The position numbers were made by a program, and so were the translations under genes. This document shows positions 1 to 12,326 of a DNA stretch of 64,000 bases, one piece after another. Positions within the stretch are counted from its first letter, which is position 1. Every line of letters begins with the position of its first letter. This DNA comes from Alitta virens (taxonomy: Eukaryota > Annelida > Polychaeta > Phyllodocida > Nereididae): NCBI GenBank assembly GCA_932294295.1, contig OW028574.1:14704215-14768214 (forward strand), in the 5' to 3' direction. The notes below the pieces were generated by a model, which worked only from the letters and a program-made list of their open reading frames with translations, searched no databases and was not told the DNA's origin.

Positions 1-6
1 CAAATA

Positions 7-945
7 CAGGGTGCGCCATAAAAACTTGCACAAGCAGCTACTGCTACCTCTTTTGTTATTACCTCAATTGACTGTAATCGCATGCAGCTGCAATCATACA
101 CACGAAAGTAATAATAGTCCTAAATTATGTTTATAAATATATTTTCGTTTTTCCTCAAGAATTATAGATAATATGGATCTAAATATAGCACATGCACACT
201 TATCACACCTTCGGGTGATTTTCACCTCGGCTTTTGCAATATAAGCATTAGATTATGTCACTGAACATACAGATGTGTTACAGACACCTTTCTTGACCTT
301 TGCCGCCAAAAATAGGGCAAATAGATTCATTTTTAATAAGAAGGTAGAGCATTGACACTTTTGAGGCGGAAAGTGCCATTTTGGATTTTGGTCAATTTTC
401 TGTCTTTTCTGTCTAAATAACTGGCCAATCCTCCTGAAAATCACGTGATTATTTCGAGATTAGTTGTAGATTCAAAAAGTCCCTCTGGAATGCCATTATA
501 TTTCTCTGTTTTAATTTCATGACCTTGCTGAATCAAAACTGGAACCAACCTTCTTATCATCTAATACCTTGATATATATATGCACATATAAAAAACATTG
601 AAGGAGGATTCTGTGCAAATATGATATTTTCTATGGCTTCAGAGGTGTAGTAACTAGGAAATATCTAATTTGTAAACTTTCTGCAACTAGAGACACCATG
701 CAAGCACACAGAAATTTGACTTCTGTGATGTGTATCACTCAGAACAAGCCCTGCAGCATACACCCTCTCAATAATTCAGATACTGATATTGTCTAACATT
801 ATAAGATCAAAAATATCACAATGACCAATTGCTTATACCCCTAACTAAATGTGGCAAAACTTTAAAAGACTTCATAAGCATTTGAGTAACCTAGAGCTAT
901 CCCGAAAGTAGAGATGCCTTGTGCAAGTTTTTATGGCGCACCCTG
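7..945. mobile_element. Mariner-like non-autonomous DNA element
   Basis: The first 28 bases (7-34, beginning CAGGGTGCGCCATAAAA) are a perfect inverted copy of the last 28 (918-945). A TA dinucleotide flanks both ends (5-6 and 946-947), which is the target duplication of the IS630/Tc1/mariner superfamily. The 880-base interior has no frame resembling a transposase; the only sizeable frame, 63 codons on the minus strand at 253-444, is unrecognised. I infer an internally replaced or MITE-type derivative mobilised by a mariner transposase encoded elsewhere. Perfect ends suggest recent activity or selection by the transposase. Strand cannot be assigned. Confidence 0.85.
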
Positions 946-947
946 TA

Positions 948-2040
948 TATCATGAGCTAAAGCACAATTCAAATGACTTGACCACTTTAGCATTAAAGAC
1001 CGATGAGTGTTACCTCACCACTGGGCAATCCATTCACATGAAGTATGCCTAGTGTTAGAACAATCATAGCAAATGTGCAGCAACGTGCTTCCAAAAGATG
1101 ATTGTTGCATCGATCGACTTCCAAATATTTCGTTGTAACTGTTATGGAATCTCCTTTCCACATTTCTTACACTAATGTTTAACAGGAATCCATTGGGCAA
1201 TGGTCCTCAGCTGTTTAGGAGCCACGATCAAGGAGAAACGCTTTTAACTTAAAAAGCCAAGAACAGAGTCGCATTAAATATGCACCCTCATGAAAGCGGT
1301 TGCATGAAACATCAAATGAATAGAAATGATAATATTAAATACAAGCACATAGAACAGGACTGTTACTCAACCAGACAGATTATTTAGGTCTCCATGCATA
1401 AAGAAGAATCCGTTATAACACCACTGACACCACCACTTGCTTCCTCCTCAATTATTCAGGAGTCCAGAACTGGTAACGGTGCTCCTCTATTTACAGTGCT
1501 TTGGGAGGCCACTGCAATGGTATTAGATTATCCACCAACTAGACTGTGATTACTGTCTCTTTCTACAAGGAATTCCATAATACTGCTGTGCACAGATAAT
1601 AAGGTACACAGTATGTAACAATGCAAAACTGTTCTAACCCTATATATTACCACCAATGATAAGGCATACAAGCAGTTATCCACTAGATAAGCAGGAAACC
1701 AATCGCAAGCTTATTGTAGTCCCAAAACAAGTGATTAATTCAAGCAATTGCAATATACAATGAAGTAGACGTGGAGCTATATTGGAATGCTTATCTCTAA
1801 ATAAAACATAGATCATCCAGAACTGGAGAGATGGAATTTATTCGCTGGCTTTTAATGAAAAGCTGTCACATTGAATTATTCAATGAATCTTACATCCCCT
1901 TGCTAATCCTAATTAGGCCAATTGTATAATCTAGTCATCCGTCGAGTTTTTAATTCAAAATATGTTTTATTTAAAATATAATTAATTAACCAAGTAATTT
2001 TCCATTTTCTGACTAACTATACCTATAACACGTGCGAATT
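948..2040. other. Anonymous AT-rich DNA
   Basis: No gene, RNA or clear repeat is seen. A 61-codon minus frame at 1015-1200 has no recognisable features. The stretch is bounded by the mariner-like element and by a SINE head. Confidence 0.5.
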
Positions 2041-2043
2041 AGT

Positions 2044-2310
2044 GGGTGTCGTGGTATATTGGTCATGGTATATGCTTAGTGACTGAGAGGTTGCAGGTTC
2101 AATTCACCACTACAAAATTGTTGTCTGCCAGTTGGCAACCATGTGCGTCAACCTCATGATCATAGCTGAACATTCTGAAGTTACAATATGAGCAAGAATC
2201 TCGAATGACCTGCCAAGGGTGCCAATATGCATACATCATGTAATGCCAGACTGTAAACCCACAACATATTATTTAAATTCTTCAGCTGAGACGTTAAATG
2301 TAATCACTGA
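2044..2310 (+). mobile_element. tRNA-derived SINE
   Basis: The head (2044-2112) has the internal RNA polymerase III promoter of a tRNA: an A-box-like TGGTATATTGG near 2052 and a B-box-like GGTTCAATTCA at 2096-2106, at tRNA spacing. A body without coding capacity follows and contains CTGAGACGTTAAATG near 2285-2299, a phrase resembling 3' parts of invertebrate tRNA SINEs. The acceptor stem does not close, so this is not a functional tRNA gene. The 3' end and target duplications are not clear. Confidence 0.55.
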
Positions 2311-2796
2311 CATAAGACAAGTATACATTGTAAGTAAATGGCCTATCGCAAGACATTTGTTAGTGCTTCAATGAAATGAAACACCGTACCAAATCCACAC
2401 ACCTGTATGTACTTTGAACACAAAGCAAAACATCACATCTTATAAAGCTTATTGTACTAGCTTAGCTACCGTGCAACAAAAATGGCCGGGACTAATGCAT
2501 TTGGCTTGGGCGGTGAAGGCTGCATTGTTTGAATCATATACCATTATGTAATGCACTTGGTGGTAGGTAATGTACTTGCTCCTATACTCTTCAATGCCAA
2601 CGAGGCACTTAGGCATGCATGCACAACTGCTTTGTATGCATTGCAAGGGGGATATGGCAAATGTATGCACCACTCTCATTGATCAGTCATTACCAAGGGC
2701 CTTGGCTCTTTTACATGTATTTACTTATTTTCCCCACTTTCAAGGTTCCAATTTTAATATAAGGTGCATAATTTCTCCGAGAGTACATGTATTTAA

Positions 2797-3132
2797 CAAT
2801 GAGAAACTTGCAACATAAAATGTTTTGTTTCAATAACATTGTAGTTAATGAAAGTTTATTTGTATTAATTGAGTCTAACTGGTAAAGTAGCAAAAAAATT
2901 GTCATCAAGTTTCTAACTTTCACGAACTTTTAAGTGTTGTTGTTATTATTTTGGAGAACCATGTGCTGCAATCCAGGTAGCTGTGATCATACTATTGTGT
3001 AAAATGGCCTCTAATTGGCCAGCTGCTTAGGACATTTCAAACAACAACTAATATACCTCTCTTCTACTACCAATGAGAAACTTGCAATATAAAATGTTTT
3101 GTTACTATAACATTGTAGTTAATAAAAGTTTA
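2797..3132. repeat. Internal direct repeat within R1 copy 1
   Basis: About 62 bases starting AATGAGAAACTTGCA at 2797-2858 recur at 3071-3132 with a few changes, separated by about 210 bases. R1 copy 2 has only one such segment (5249-5310), so the extra segment is specific to this locus. Confidence 0.75.
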
Positions 3133-3366
3133 TAAAATGCATCCGCTACACTATATAATCAAATTCATAATCAACTTCAAAATATTTGCAAAAAGCTCAG
3201 ATAAGACTTTGGTATCAATGATACAAAACCTAAGTCTTAAAAGCAACACAATATGTAACGATTTTCACATAACATGAATCATTTTGGATTATGTATCACA
3301 AACGTTTCCATTTCTCAGAATCTCCACACCTCATCACCAATGACTATTGATCACTCTTTTTCATCC
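2850..3366. repeat. Dispersed repeat R1, copy 1 (right half)
   Basis: This segment matches 5045-5573 almost base for base apart from small indels, and ends at the same point (…CTCTTTTTCATCC). It lacks the left part of R1 present at 4775-5040. No coding capacity and no terminal inverted repeats were found, so the transposon class is unknown. Confidence 0.8.
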
Positions 3367-3382
3367 TCCACATAAAACATTT

Positions 3383-3490
3383 GCCACATTTGCCACATTG
3401 ACTAATCATGCCACATTTGCCACATTGACTATTCATGCCACATTTGCCACATTGACTATTCATGCCACATTTGCCACATTGACTATTCAT
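3383..3490. repeat. 27-bp minisatellite, 4 copies
   Basis: Four head-to-tail copies of a 27-base unit beginning GCCACATTTGCCACATT, at 3383, 3410, 3437 and 3464. Only the first differs (TAATCAT for TATTCAT). Because 27 is a multiple of three, the array is open on the plus strand and reads as a nine-residue peptide repeat (ATFATLTIH) inside a 76-codon frame at 3347-3577. I see no evidence that this is translated. Confidence 0.95.
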
Positions 3491-3609
3491 GCTACAGTAA
3501 GCTCAATAGCTGCAAATGAATTCCAAAGTAATCACACTCTCAATTCTTTATTTGTATTCTCTTGTTGGCGTTACTGAAGATCTATTGTTGCTGAACAGTG
3601 TGTACGGTT

Positions 3610-4590
3610 TACATGGCTGTAGTGCAAAGATTTTTTCGCTGGAAGCATGCAATCAGACTACTTCAACCTGTGCTGAGCTTGTCACCTGACATTTTATCTC
3701 CTGAAACTAGCTTTAGCATGCAGGCTCAAATGCACCTAGATCCCATTCTGATTTATGCGTGTGAGGGTTTACATCAGGACTGGAGCAAGCAGAATGTGCT
3801 GTTTGGCCTTGAGCTACTGAATGTACGGCATGAAACCATGATAACATTCTCCTGTACTTCCACACGTCCCATATTTCACGTAATGTTATGCAACCGCATG
3901 TGCAGTCAACTTCATGACTCGACTCTCAGCATTCCTGCAATTTCCTGCTGACAGCGACTTTTGTTTACATTCTGTGAAAGTCAACTTCCCAACAGCTCAC
4001 CAAAGCTCCTGCTTAAGTAATTAAAATAACATTTAAAACCACTCCAGTGAAAATCTGTGCACGACCTTCAGTACCATATTTAGCCAACTCAATTAAATAA
4101 CTAAAGGCTACCCCCCACGTTAACATCAATGAATCCACCATTTTTTGTCTGAGAACATCAATGGACCTCCGGTTGGCATCTGCATGAGGATCACCAGTAG
4201 ATGGTGTAACGCGAATTAGCACGATCTTGCAATTTTGTACGATTTCATGAAAAAAAGTTGTGTGATCTGCCAGATTTGTTAGATTCTCACATATTTGCAA
4301 TAAAATTATTTTCTGTTCATAAGGAATTATGGATATCTCAAGAACAACATCCACCATTGCCGGCCTATGGGCCGTAAGTTAGAGGTGCAATTGCTTAACA
4401 ACAGACTGGTGAATCTCGAACCAGACTGGTAGGTGTCTGAAGTAATCCTGTCCAATCTGGTAACTGCCAGCTCACAATTGACAGTCCCCCAGCAGTTTAA
4501 GCTATTTTCCTATATTACCTTTGCTGATCATTTTCGCACAAATTTGTGTGAAATAAACAAATTGCACAGAATTGCGAGATCACAACACAG
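3610..4590. repeat. Dispersed repeat D, copy 1
   Basis: Homologous to 21313-22070 in the same orientation. The core (about 3630-4250) is roughly 96% identical between copies by eye; similarity continues with gaps to about 4590. A plus frame ending at 3951 (117 codons) and a minus frame at 4013-4357 (114 codons) are partly kept in both copies. Neither resembles a protein I know. Family unassigned. Confidence 0.85.
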
Positions 4591-4774
4591 GCATTGACCA
4601 TCTTGACAGCACTTAGCAGGTTAGTATACAATAAGACCAAGGCTAATGACTTTGTCAAAAACAGCTTTTACTCCCCCTGCACAACTGCCTTCAAGGACGG
4701 GGTGAATTTCAGTAAAACAACATCATGTCATACGGACTCATACCTCAAAAATAGCAACATCATATACAAAAAAA

Positions 4775-5573
4775 ATTTGCCTTCTTTTTCTAAGTGATAA
4801 GTTTTGTTATTCAGGGTATTTACCACTTATTTTTGGGGAATTCCTTGCCTGTTCATTGGGAATGTTCAATTCTCCTCTCAACTCTCTAGTGGCAGATAAT
4901 TGGCATATTTCACCACTTACACACATGATGGCGTTTCCTGATTGGCCAAATCTCTCTAGCAGTGTGTGCTGTCAGCTTTAAGCTAATTAAGAATTGAGTG
5001 TACTCAGTGAAAACTAATTGATCGACAATTTCACTGGCAAATTAATTTGTATTTAATAAGTCTACCTGGTAAACATGCAAAAAAATTGTCATCAAGTTTC
5101 TAACGTACACAAACTTTTAAGTGTTGTTATTATATTGGAGAACCATGTGCAATCCAGGTAGCTGTGATCATATTATGGTGTAAAATGGCCTCTAATTGGC
5201 CAGCTGCTTAGGAAATTTCAAACAACTAATACACCTCTCTTCCACTACCAATGAGAAACTTGCAATATAAAATGTTTTGTTACTATAACATTGTAGTTAA
5301 TGAAAGTTTATAAAATGCATCCCCCTACACAATATAGTCAAATTCATAATCAACTTCAAAATACTTGCAAAAAGCTCAGATAAGACTTCCATATCAATGA
5401 TACAAAAACGTACAGAACAAACCACATGAATCACACTGGTCTTGAAAGCAACATAATATGTAACGATTTTCACATAACATGAATCATTTTGGATTATGTA
5501 TCACAAACGTTTCCATTTCTCAGAATCTCCACACCTCATCACCAATGACTATTGATCACTCTTTTTCATCCAG
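4775..5573. repeat. Dispersed repeat R1, copy 2 (longest)
   Basis: The most complete R1 copy. Its left third (4775-5040) matches 43307-43010 in reverse orientation, and its right two thirds match 2850-3366. It is followed at once by an A-rich run. Known transposon termini are not visible. Confidence 0.8.
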
Positions 5574-5986
5574 AAAAAAAAAAAGATCAAAAGAGGAAAT
5601 TTTACTCCGTAAGTCTGTAGTTGTCGGACGAATAAAATGCAGTGATTAATATTTTTTGTCAGTAAAAGACAATCAAAGAGCTCTAGAATGGTGTAGCACA
5701 TCAGACACCAAGAGAAATTGGACAGAAATATGACTTAACTTGGTTTTCGAAAAAGGACACAGAGAGAAATTTGGTAAGGTTAAAAACACTGACACTGACA
5801 AAATCCTAGATTGGTAAATTTATGTCATTAAAAAGGACACTGGTAACTTCACTGTCAGGGTATCCCCTCAATTTAGAAAACAAAATTCCCGGTATTTTCC
5901 CAGATTTTTCCCGTTTCACAAGATATTTTCCCAGATGATTATACGGGCTCCTGGTACCCAATAGCTGTACCTTCACCACCAAAATA
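5574..5986. other. Anonymous DNA
   Basis: Begins with an A-rich run after R1. No gene or repeat is recognised. Around 5885-5940 a short motif (TTTTCCCAGAT) is duplicated. Confidence 0.4.
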
Positions 5987-6155
5987 ACACTAAGTTCAGT
6001 CTTCCCGAAGTACGCCGGACCTGACCGGCAAAATTTCATTCGGTCCGGCAAAAGACAACCTTTTTTACAATGATATTTCATAAAGACAGGGGCTCATTTT
6101 GACATTCGGTCCGGCAAAGGACATTTGATCTTCAGGAAGACTGTAAGTTTAGTGT
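5987..6155. mobile_element. Small MITE with imperfect TIRs
   Basis: Ends are inverted repeats of about 25 bases: ACACTAAGTTCAGTCTTCC at 5987 onward, and the reverse complement of ACACTAAACTTACAGTCTTCC at 6130-6155. The interior holds a 21-base direct duplication (6037-6057 and 6103-6123, core CATTCGGTCCGGCAAA). No coding capacity. Superfamily not assigned. Confidence 0.6.
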
Positions 6156-9100
6156 GATTATTAAAACAACTGAGTCCATTTTAACCTATGAACTAAATAT
6201 CTATAATAAGCCACACTGCCATCCAGCGTTATTCATTTCCGAAAAAAAATTCTGTTAGCATTTTACGTATTATTATACATATAATGACAAAATTCGCTGT
6301 GATTTCCCTGAATTTATAACCTAACAATTTTCCCTGTGTTCCCTGTCCAGTGGATACCCTGACCATGGACGTTTTACGTCCATGCCCTGACTGTCTTCAG
6401 ATTGGCAAAAGACACTTATAGAACGTTAGAGAAACAAAAGGCATTTATAAAACATTTAGTTGAAGACTTAAGCGAACTTCAGATTGGTGGTAGACAAAAA
6501 TACTGAGAAAAATGATTCAACTCAATAAAAGCAGCAGACGGGCAGTTGCAGCAACAGAGCTCTACAGACACTATTTGAACTCAGCAGCAACCGGCCGTCG
6601 AAGATGCTTGAAGTGTATGGCAACAGTGGATGTCCTTAGAGGAATCCGATTCTGCTGTTGTGACTGGCTAAGCAGTTATCTGGGACCATGGGCCTTGACA
6701 TCTATGTTATTGCCATTGTGAAATACCAGCTTCCAAAGGACCGCCAGGAATAAATTAAAAGAGATGCAATAGAGGAAGCAATATGAGAAGGTTACGATTC
6801 CACAATAGGACGAACGATAGCATTTGTGTATTGGATTCTTCCATTAGCATGCTCAGTGTGACTCCATTATAAAGTATGTCGGCTAAGTACTTACATGAAT
6901 GTATGTAGGCAGTACATTGAATATATACTGGCACCTTGAGCAGATGGGCAGAACTGTAAATGAGACAATAAAGGTCTGGAGACCTTGAACACAAGACATC
7001 AGAGCAGTCAAGATCAGTGTAGATGCTACAATCACGCAATGTAACAAATTACGACCAGAGCATTTCTTCTGATGTGTGAAACGACACCAACTAACCTCGT
7101 TTTTATGGTTACATATCGTATACGTTCGATTTTAAGTCCCCGTGCTCAATAATTTGGAGAGAATATTTGGCCTAGAATTCAACAAGAATTTCCTAAGCCC
7201 AGCAGGTAATTCAGCAAATACTGTACATTGTTCCATTTCATGAATTAAAGTTGCTGCTTATTCATGGACATATCTACAGTTATAACGGCCCTTATACGGC
7301 AAAAGTTGAGAAAGAACCAGAAACTGCATGCCAAATAAATTGCAAATTCATACGAAGTTACACAAATGCAATAAACATACTCCCACTCAACCACACTCTA
7401 AGTTAGTGCATTGATGCAGCCTGAGGTAAACTACTCGGTGGAGGACAAACAAACAAGTTTGCCTTTTCTTTTTTCATTCAGACACCACAGACAGTTGTAT
7501 TGAAGAGCAACCGATGCGGCATATAGGATGCGCTCTTTGGCAACATCAGCAACCGCAGCAGCATCAGCAGCAGAAACAGCATCCCCATCACCAACCTGTC
7601 CTCTTAGTAACGTGAGAACTGCCCACCTGGCCGTCTCCAGCACTCGGGAGCAAAGAGTTCACAACAGGCCAGCCTGTTCTTTTATCTCTCATTATGCAAG
7701 TTACAAGACAGGCACTGAGATACTGAGACTGGCTGAAATAGGCAGATTTTCTGCAATTGCTGAAGCACTTCTTTATTTTCACTTCCCAAAGAGCATGCTC
7801 ATTGTCTTAAAACTGCTTGTTTGTTTTTTAGATACTTAATACCAGTTGAATACTTGTAAAAGATTATCCCAAAGATACCACAGCTACCTCCATAACCATC
7901 TTTCTTCACACTATCTACGAATTCATGAATCTGACAGACCAGTGAATGTCTCCTGCAGTGTTCTTGATTAAAACGTCAGGTATCAATAGCAACGTTCTGG
8001 GGTCACCTTTATGTACAATGATGTCATATATGTGCACTGTACTGATTTACGTCCTCTACAAAATAAAAATGGGAAATGGCTACTCCTGCACAAAAATAAG
8101 TATATATTACACATGAACTTCTTTATAAAGGCCATACACAACAAATAAAGTTGTAAGCCAAACACATTATAAGCCAAACACATTAGTTCTATGATCTTCT
8201 TAGTTAGGTTATTAGAATGACAACAAGCAAATATTTGTCTCTAATCTTTATTGAAATGTTAACCTTATATCTAAATCAAAATAAGGTGACTTTTCTTGGT
8301 AAACTACATTCGACACTCCATCTATGATTCTATGTACACAACACATGTCACGCATCTAACATATATGCATCTCAAATTGCTATGGTATCATATGGCCAAC
8401 ATTAGGAGAATTCCTAAATAAAGATTTCCCGGTATGTAAGATGAAGCGTCCACGCAGTCGTTCACCTTCCACATTTGATTCAGCTTTTAGCCACAGAAAC
8501 TCGCAGACACACAAATGGAAGACATCCACATTGTCTGATTGCCTTCTAATGTAGCAGGTTGTGGACCATTACAAAGCCCATGAATAGTCCTACGAAGCAC
8601 AAATATATTTGTCCTTTCAACACACTAATGTAGACGTGCAGGATAATATGAGGCTGGTGTCAAGGTGCAATGCCATATCATTCATATGTATTGACCGGTA
8701 TATTCAAGGTATAAGCTACAGGTATGGTTTAAATTAAATCATGGGCAATTCAAGTATGATGAAATTGCTTAAAGCATTTACAATCAAGGAATGATGAAAT
8801 TGGTTAAAAGCATTCACAAATATGGGGTGTTTAGTTTCCAAGTCTATGAAATCTTCTGTAAAACAGACCAAAAAAAAATCTATGGCCAATATAGTACATC
8901 CCATACTTCACATCCCAAAAAAAGATTCACTATTAATATGCACTGTGTCAATTCTATTAGCTTGTGTACAATAATTCTATATGGCTTAACATTCATTGCT
9001 TTGGTCCCTAACTTCCTGACTCAACATTAAGTAACTTAAAGACTGTGACATGACCAAAACGAACATGTTCCAACACAGAGAACTGAGAAGATTTCCTTAA

Positions 9101-10693
9101 ATATGTTCTGCCTCAGCACAATAATAAAAATACTGCATCAGCCATACACATGTATGGCCAAAAATCATTCAAGGCCAGCATTAATAACTTCTTCACCAAT
9201 ATCCATGTTCTGCATTAGCCTTCACTCGGTCATTTCAGATGGCATTCTCAGATGACATATTTTGCTTCAGAAGCTGTATCTAACCTTGGAAGCTAAAGAG
9301 CAGAATGCAATGGACGAATCTTTGCAATATCAGTATGTGACGTGATTTTGTCAAGGAACAGACATCAGTGGGAATCCCTCCAGTGACTATCAGCCAGAAT
9401 AGCTTTGCCTAGAGCACAGACATCGCGCGACCTCTGGTGTTAATTGAGAACATAACGACCACAGGATACCTTAGTTTATTACTCCAAAAAACAATGTAAT
9501 CCTTGCATGATGCAGCCAGACTGAATGGCCAACAATATCCACAATTCTGGGAAGTGCAAGAGATTTCTCACCACTTTACCACAGCGTTACCCCTGCTGTT
9601 TTATCTCTCCCAATGCTAATGTTGTCTGGGATCATCTATTATCGCTATAACAATGGGCAATAAAAGTCATCCTACAGCGTCTTGGCCTTAAATAACGCTT
9701 TCTTGGCTGATCTTGATAGAAAGGTAGGTTAGTCTAGACTCAAGAGGACAAATAATTTTATTGTATTCTAAAGATCTTGAGAGTCGTACAAAACTTGACG
9801 CCATACAAAACCAGCCATAAAAGGTGACAGCCTAGAAACATCCATGGCCACATGTCACATAATATGGTATAATAAGAATATGGCATATTTATGATACTTT
9901 ATGTGTTGGTACTCGTATATACATCCACTTTTATCACGATAAAGCCAATACTTATTCATGACATTATGCAATAGCACAATGTTATGTCTATAAAATATGT
10001 ACACGAGTCAGCTTTCCAAACCAATTCCCCCAAGATAGCTCTAAGGAGGACACTGACCTGTAGTGCATCAGACACAAGCTCTGCTTGGATCGATGAATCC
10101 CATTTCTTCTGTGTTCTTCCTCTGTGTAGTCAATGCGAGTTGAATAGTATCATATAGCATCAAAGAGATGCGCTTGTGCACAATTATAAGGAGATGGGTT
10201 TTGAAGTTCATCTCCAAGGTAATCACATCCGCCAAGGAGCTACGATTTCACCTCCTTTGTCAGGCTTTAAGATCAGCAATTATCAGATTTAAAACACTCT
10301 TCACTTTGTGCGTTTCATATATGAATGTTCTGGGCCCTTTATGCATACATTTCCTATGACCTTTCCGAACATTTGAATTTTTGAAATATAAACTTAGTTT
10401 TTAGTTTGAAAGTATATTTCATATTTGTTAAATCAATCAAGCCACTCACAAACAATAGAAGTTGAAACAGCTGCAATATTAACATCGAAACAGTTTATGT
10501 GGAAATACAAGAATACAAATACGACACAACGCCAAGCAGAAGAAAAAAAACGTATAAATACATTAACTCAGTACTTCCAAGTGACCTCACAATAGTCTAC
10601 TCTGACACAGTCTATGTTATTGATCTGACAAGACGGCCAATGTAAGTGCATGACCAGACATCAAGCAATCCATCCTTACCAATACTAAAGGGC
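6156..10693. other. Anonymous AT-rich DNA with small repeats
   Basis: No gene is supported. Local features are a 9-bp hairpin around 6364-6383 (CATGGACGT, TTT loop, ACGTCCATG), a duplicated AAGCCAAACACATTA near 8156-8185, a degenerate tandem pair near 8758-8822, and at 8829-8856 a phrase (TTTCCAAGTCTATGAAAT) matching the terminus of the MITE at 34461-34665. Short frames of 60-103 codons overlap on opposite strands and look random. Confidence 0.45.
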
Positions 10694-10749
10694 GAATCCA
10701 GGGCTGAATATAACACATACAGAATCCAGGGCTGAATATGACACGTACA
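10694..10749. repeat. 28-bp tandem duplication
   Basis: Two head-to-tail copies (10694-10721, 10722-10749) of a unit beginning GAATCCAGGGCTGAATAT, differing at two positions. Confidence 0.9.
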
Positions 10750-12072
10750 ATTCTTGTATATGACACCATGGAAGGACTGCAAGGCCAAAAAGTAATAATC
10801 CATCTACCCCCATACTACACTGAAAGTTCTGATTCAATCTCTAAAGTGAAATACAGCGCAACACACAACACTGCCATATACAACGCCCATCCATTTGCAT
10901 TCAAGTTATACCAGTGTAGCATGGCTTTCAGAATCCAATATGTAGTTGTTATAACAAGCAATGAATGATGCATTAGATCCAGCAACATATTCACTAGCTA
11001 TAGTGTAAGGGGAGATGAATCTGGGTTGCTTATACCCATGCAGTCTGTCACTACAGCACATCTGCGCAATCTTTCAAAGTGGGCTATTGCAACACTGCGA
11101 AGCTTTAATAGATCCATTTTCCTAAGATTACACGGACAAAAAAGTCCGATAAACGGTCATCTTTAGAGGAGAAATTATACCAATATTTTTCCCCCATTAT
11201 TCTATAGTAATCCATTACCATATGAGCTTCCATTGAAACAATACAGTAGCATGTATTTTCATGATTGTACTCTGGTGTGCGATGGAAATATCACGGGAGA
11301 GTAGGTAATATTCATGGTAATACCAGTTTGCAGTTTACACTGGCCAGCCTGCATGGTGTGTCTAACATTAAAGAATTTCATGCACAGGTTATCCTCATCT
11401 AAAAGGGTTAAACCAATCGAGATCTTTCTCACAACTCCTGCACCACCAACAACAGAGCACCAATGTATTTATTAAAGATCAGTCCAATATGAGACCACAA
11501 CAGAATGAAGCGGTTGTGAAAATGGCATTAAATAAGCCATCACTTCCATCGTTGCATATTAAGCACTATTAAACGCAGCAAGGAAGCCTGGAGCATCAAA
11601 TGGCACTAATCAGGGCTGCATATCTAACTGAATCTCTGACTTGGCAAATTTCATTGCCATGCAATTCTATTATCGTGATTCCAGGTTGAAGACCAATAGG
11701 AGTATGAGTTGAAGATAATAAGTCAGAGTGCTCCACCTTGTAACAATCCCTACCCCAGCCAGCTAGATACTGCCAACCATAAACACTCAGAGGACTTGAC
11801 CCTAAAAATATGTGAATCTGTTCACTGCCCTACAACTCAGTATCTCTGCCAAAACACTAGGAGAGCTCAGCTTGATACAGCTATTATCGTTTAAGCAGCA
11901 ACACTTCTGTCATTCAAAATGTTTACTGTCCATTGCGATTGAAAGTTTGACAAGACACAGACCAGAGTTGTAAAATCATTAACCAACTTTCATTTCACCC
12001 CACCAGGAAAACACTTACCCTCAATATAATGTTTTGGAATTGAGCTATTTAGGTCGTTGTAAACATGAAGGA
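10750..12072. other. Anonymous DNA
   Basis: No gene, RNA or repeat recognised. Confidence 0.4.
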
Positions 12073-12326
12073 GTGTGTAGAATAAACGGTATTAAACTGT
12101 CTATTCAGAGTTGTTTTGGATATATTGGCATAAGTATGTAGAATAAACTGTTTATTCAGAGTTGTTTTCATAATTGCATGAATTATTTGTATTTCTTGGA
12201 TTTATTATTAACATATGATTAACTCACCGATAATTTACAAAGGAGGTATGTTTCTTTAAGTGTTAGTTTTGTTTGATATATTGGCACTAGGTGTGTAGAA
12301 TAAACTGTCTATTCAGAGTTTTTTTC
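12073..12326. repeat. Three spaced copies of a ~50-bp unit
   Basis: Copies lie at about 12073-12118, 12119-12170 and 12274-12326. Each contains GTGTAGAATAAAC…CTATTCAGAGTT; the second and third start GATATATTGGCA. In the second copy the core GAATAAACTGTTTATTC is a near-perfect palindrome. The third is separated by about 100 bases of AT-rich sequence. Confidence 0.8.

Noticed and set aside
3383..3490. CRISPR-like array
   Set aside because: The units are contiguous with no spacers; it is a minisatellite in eukaryotic DNA.
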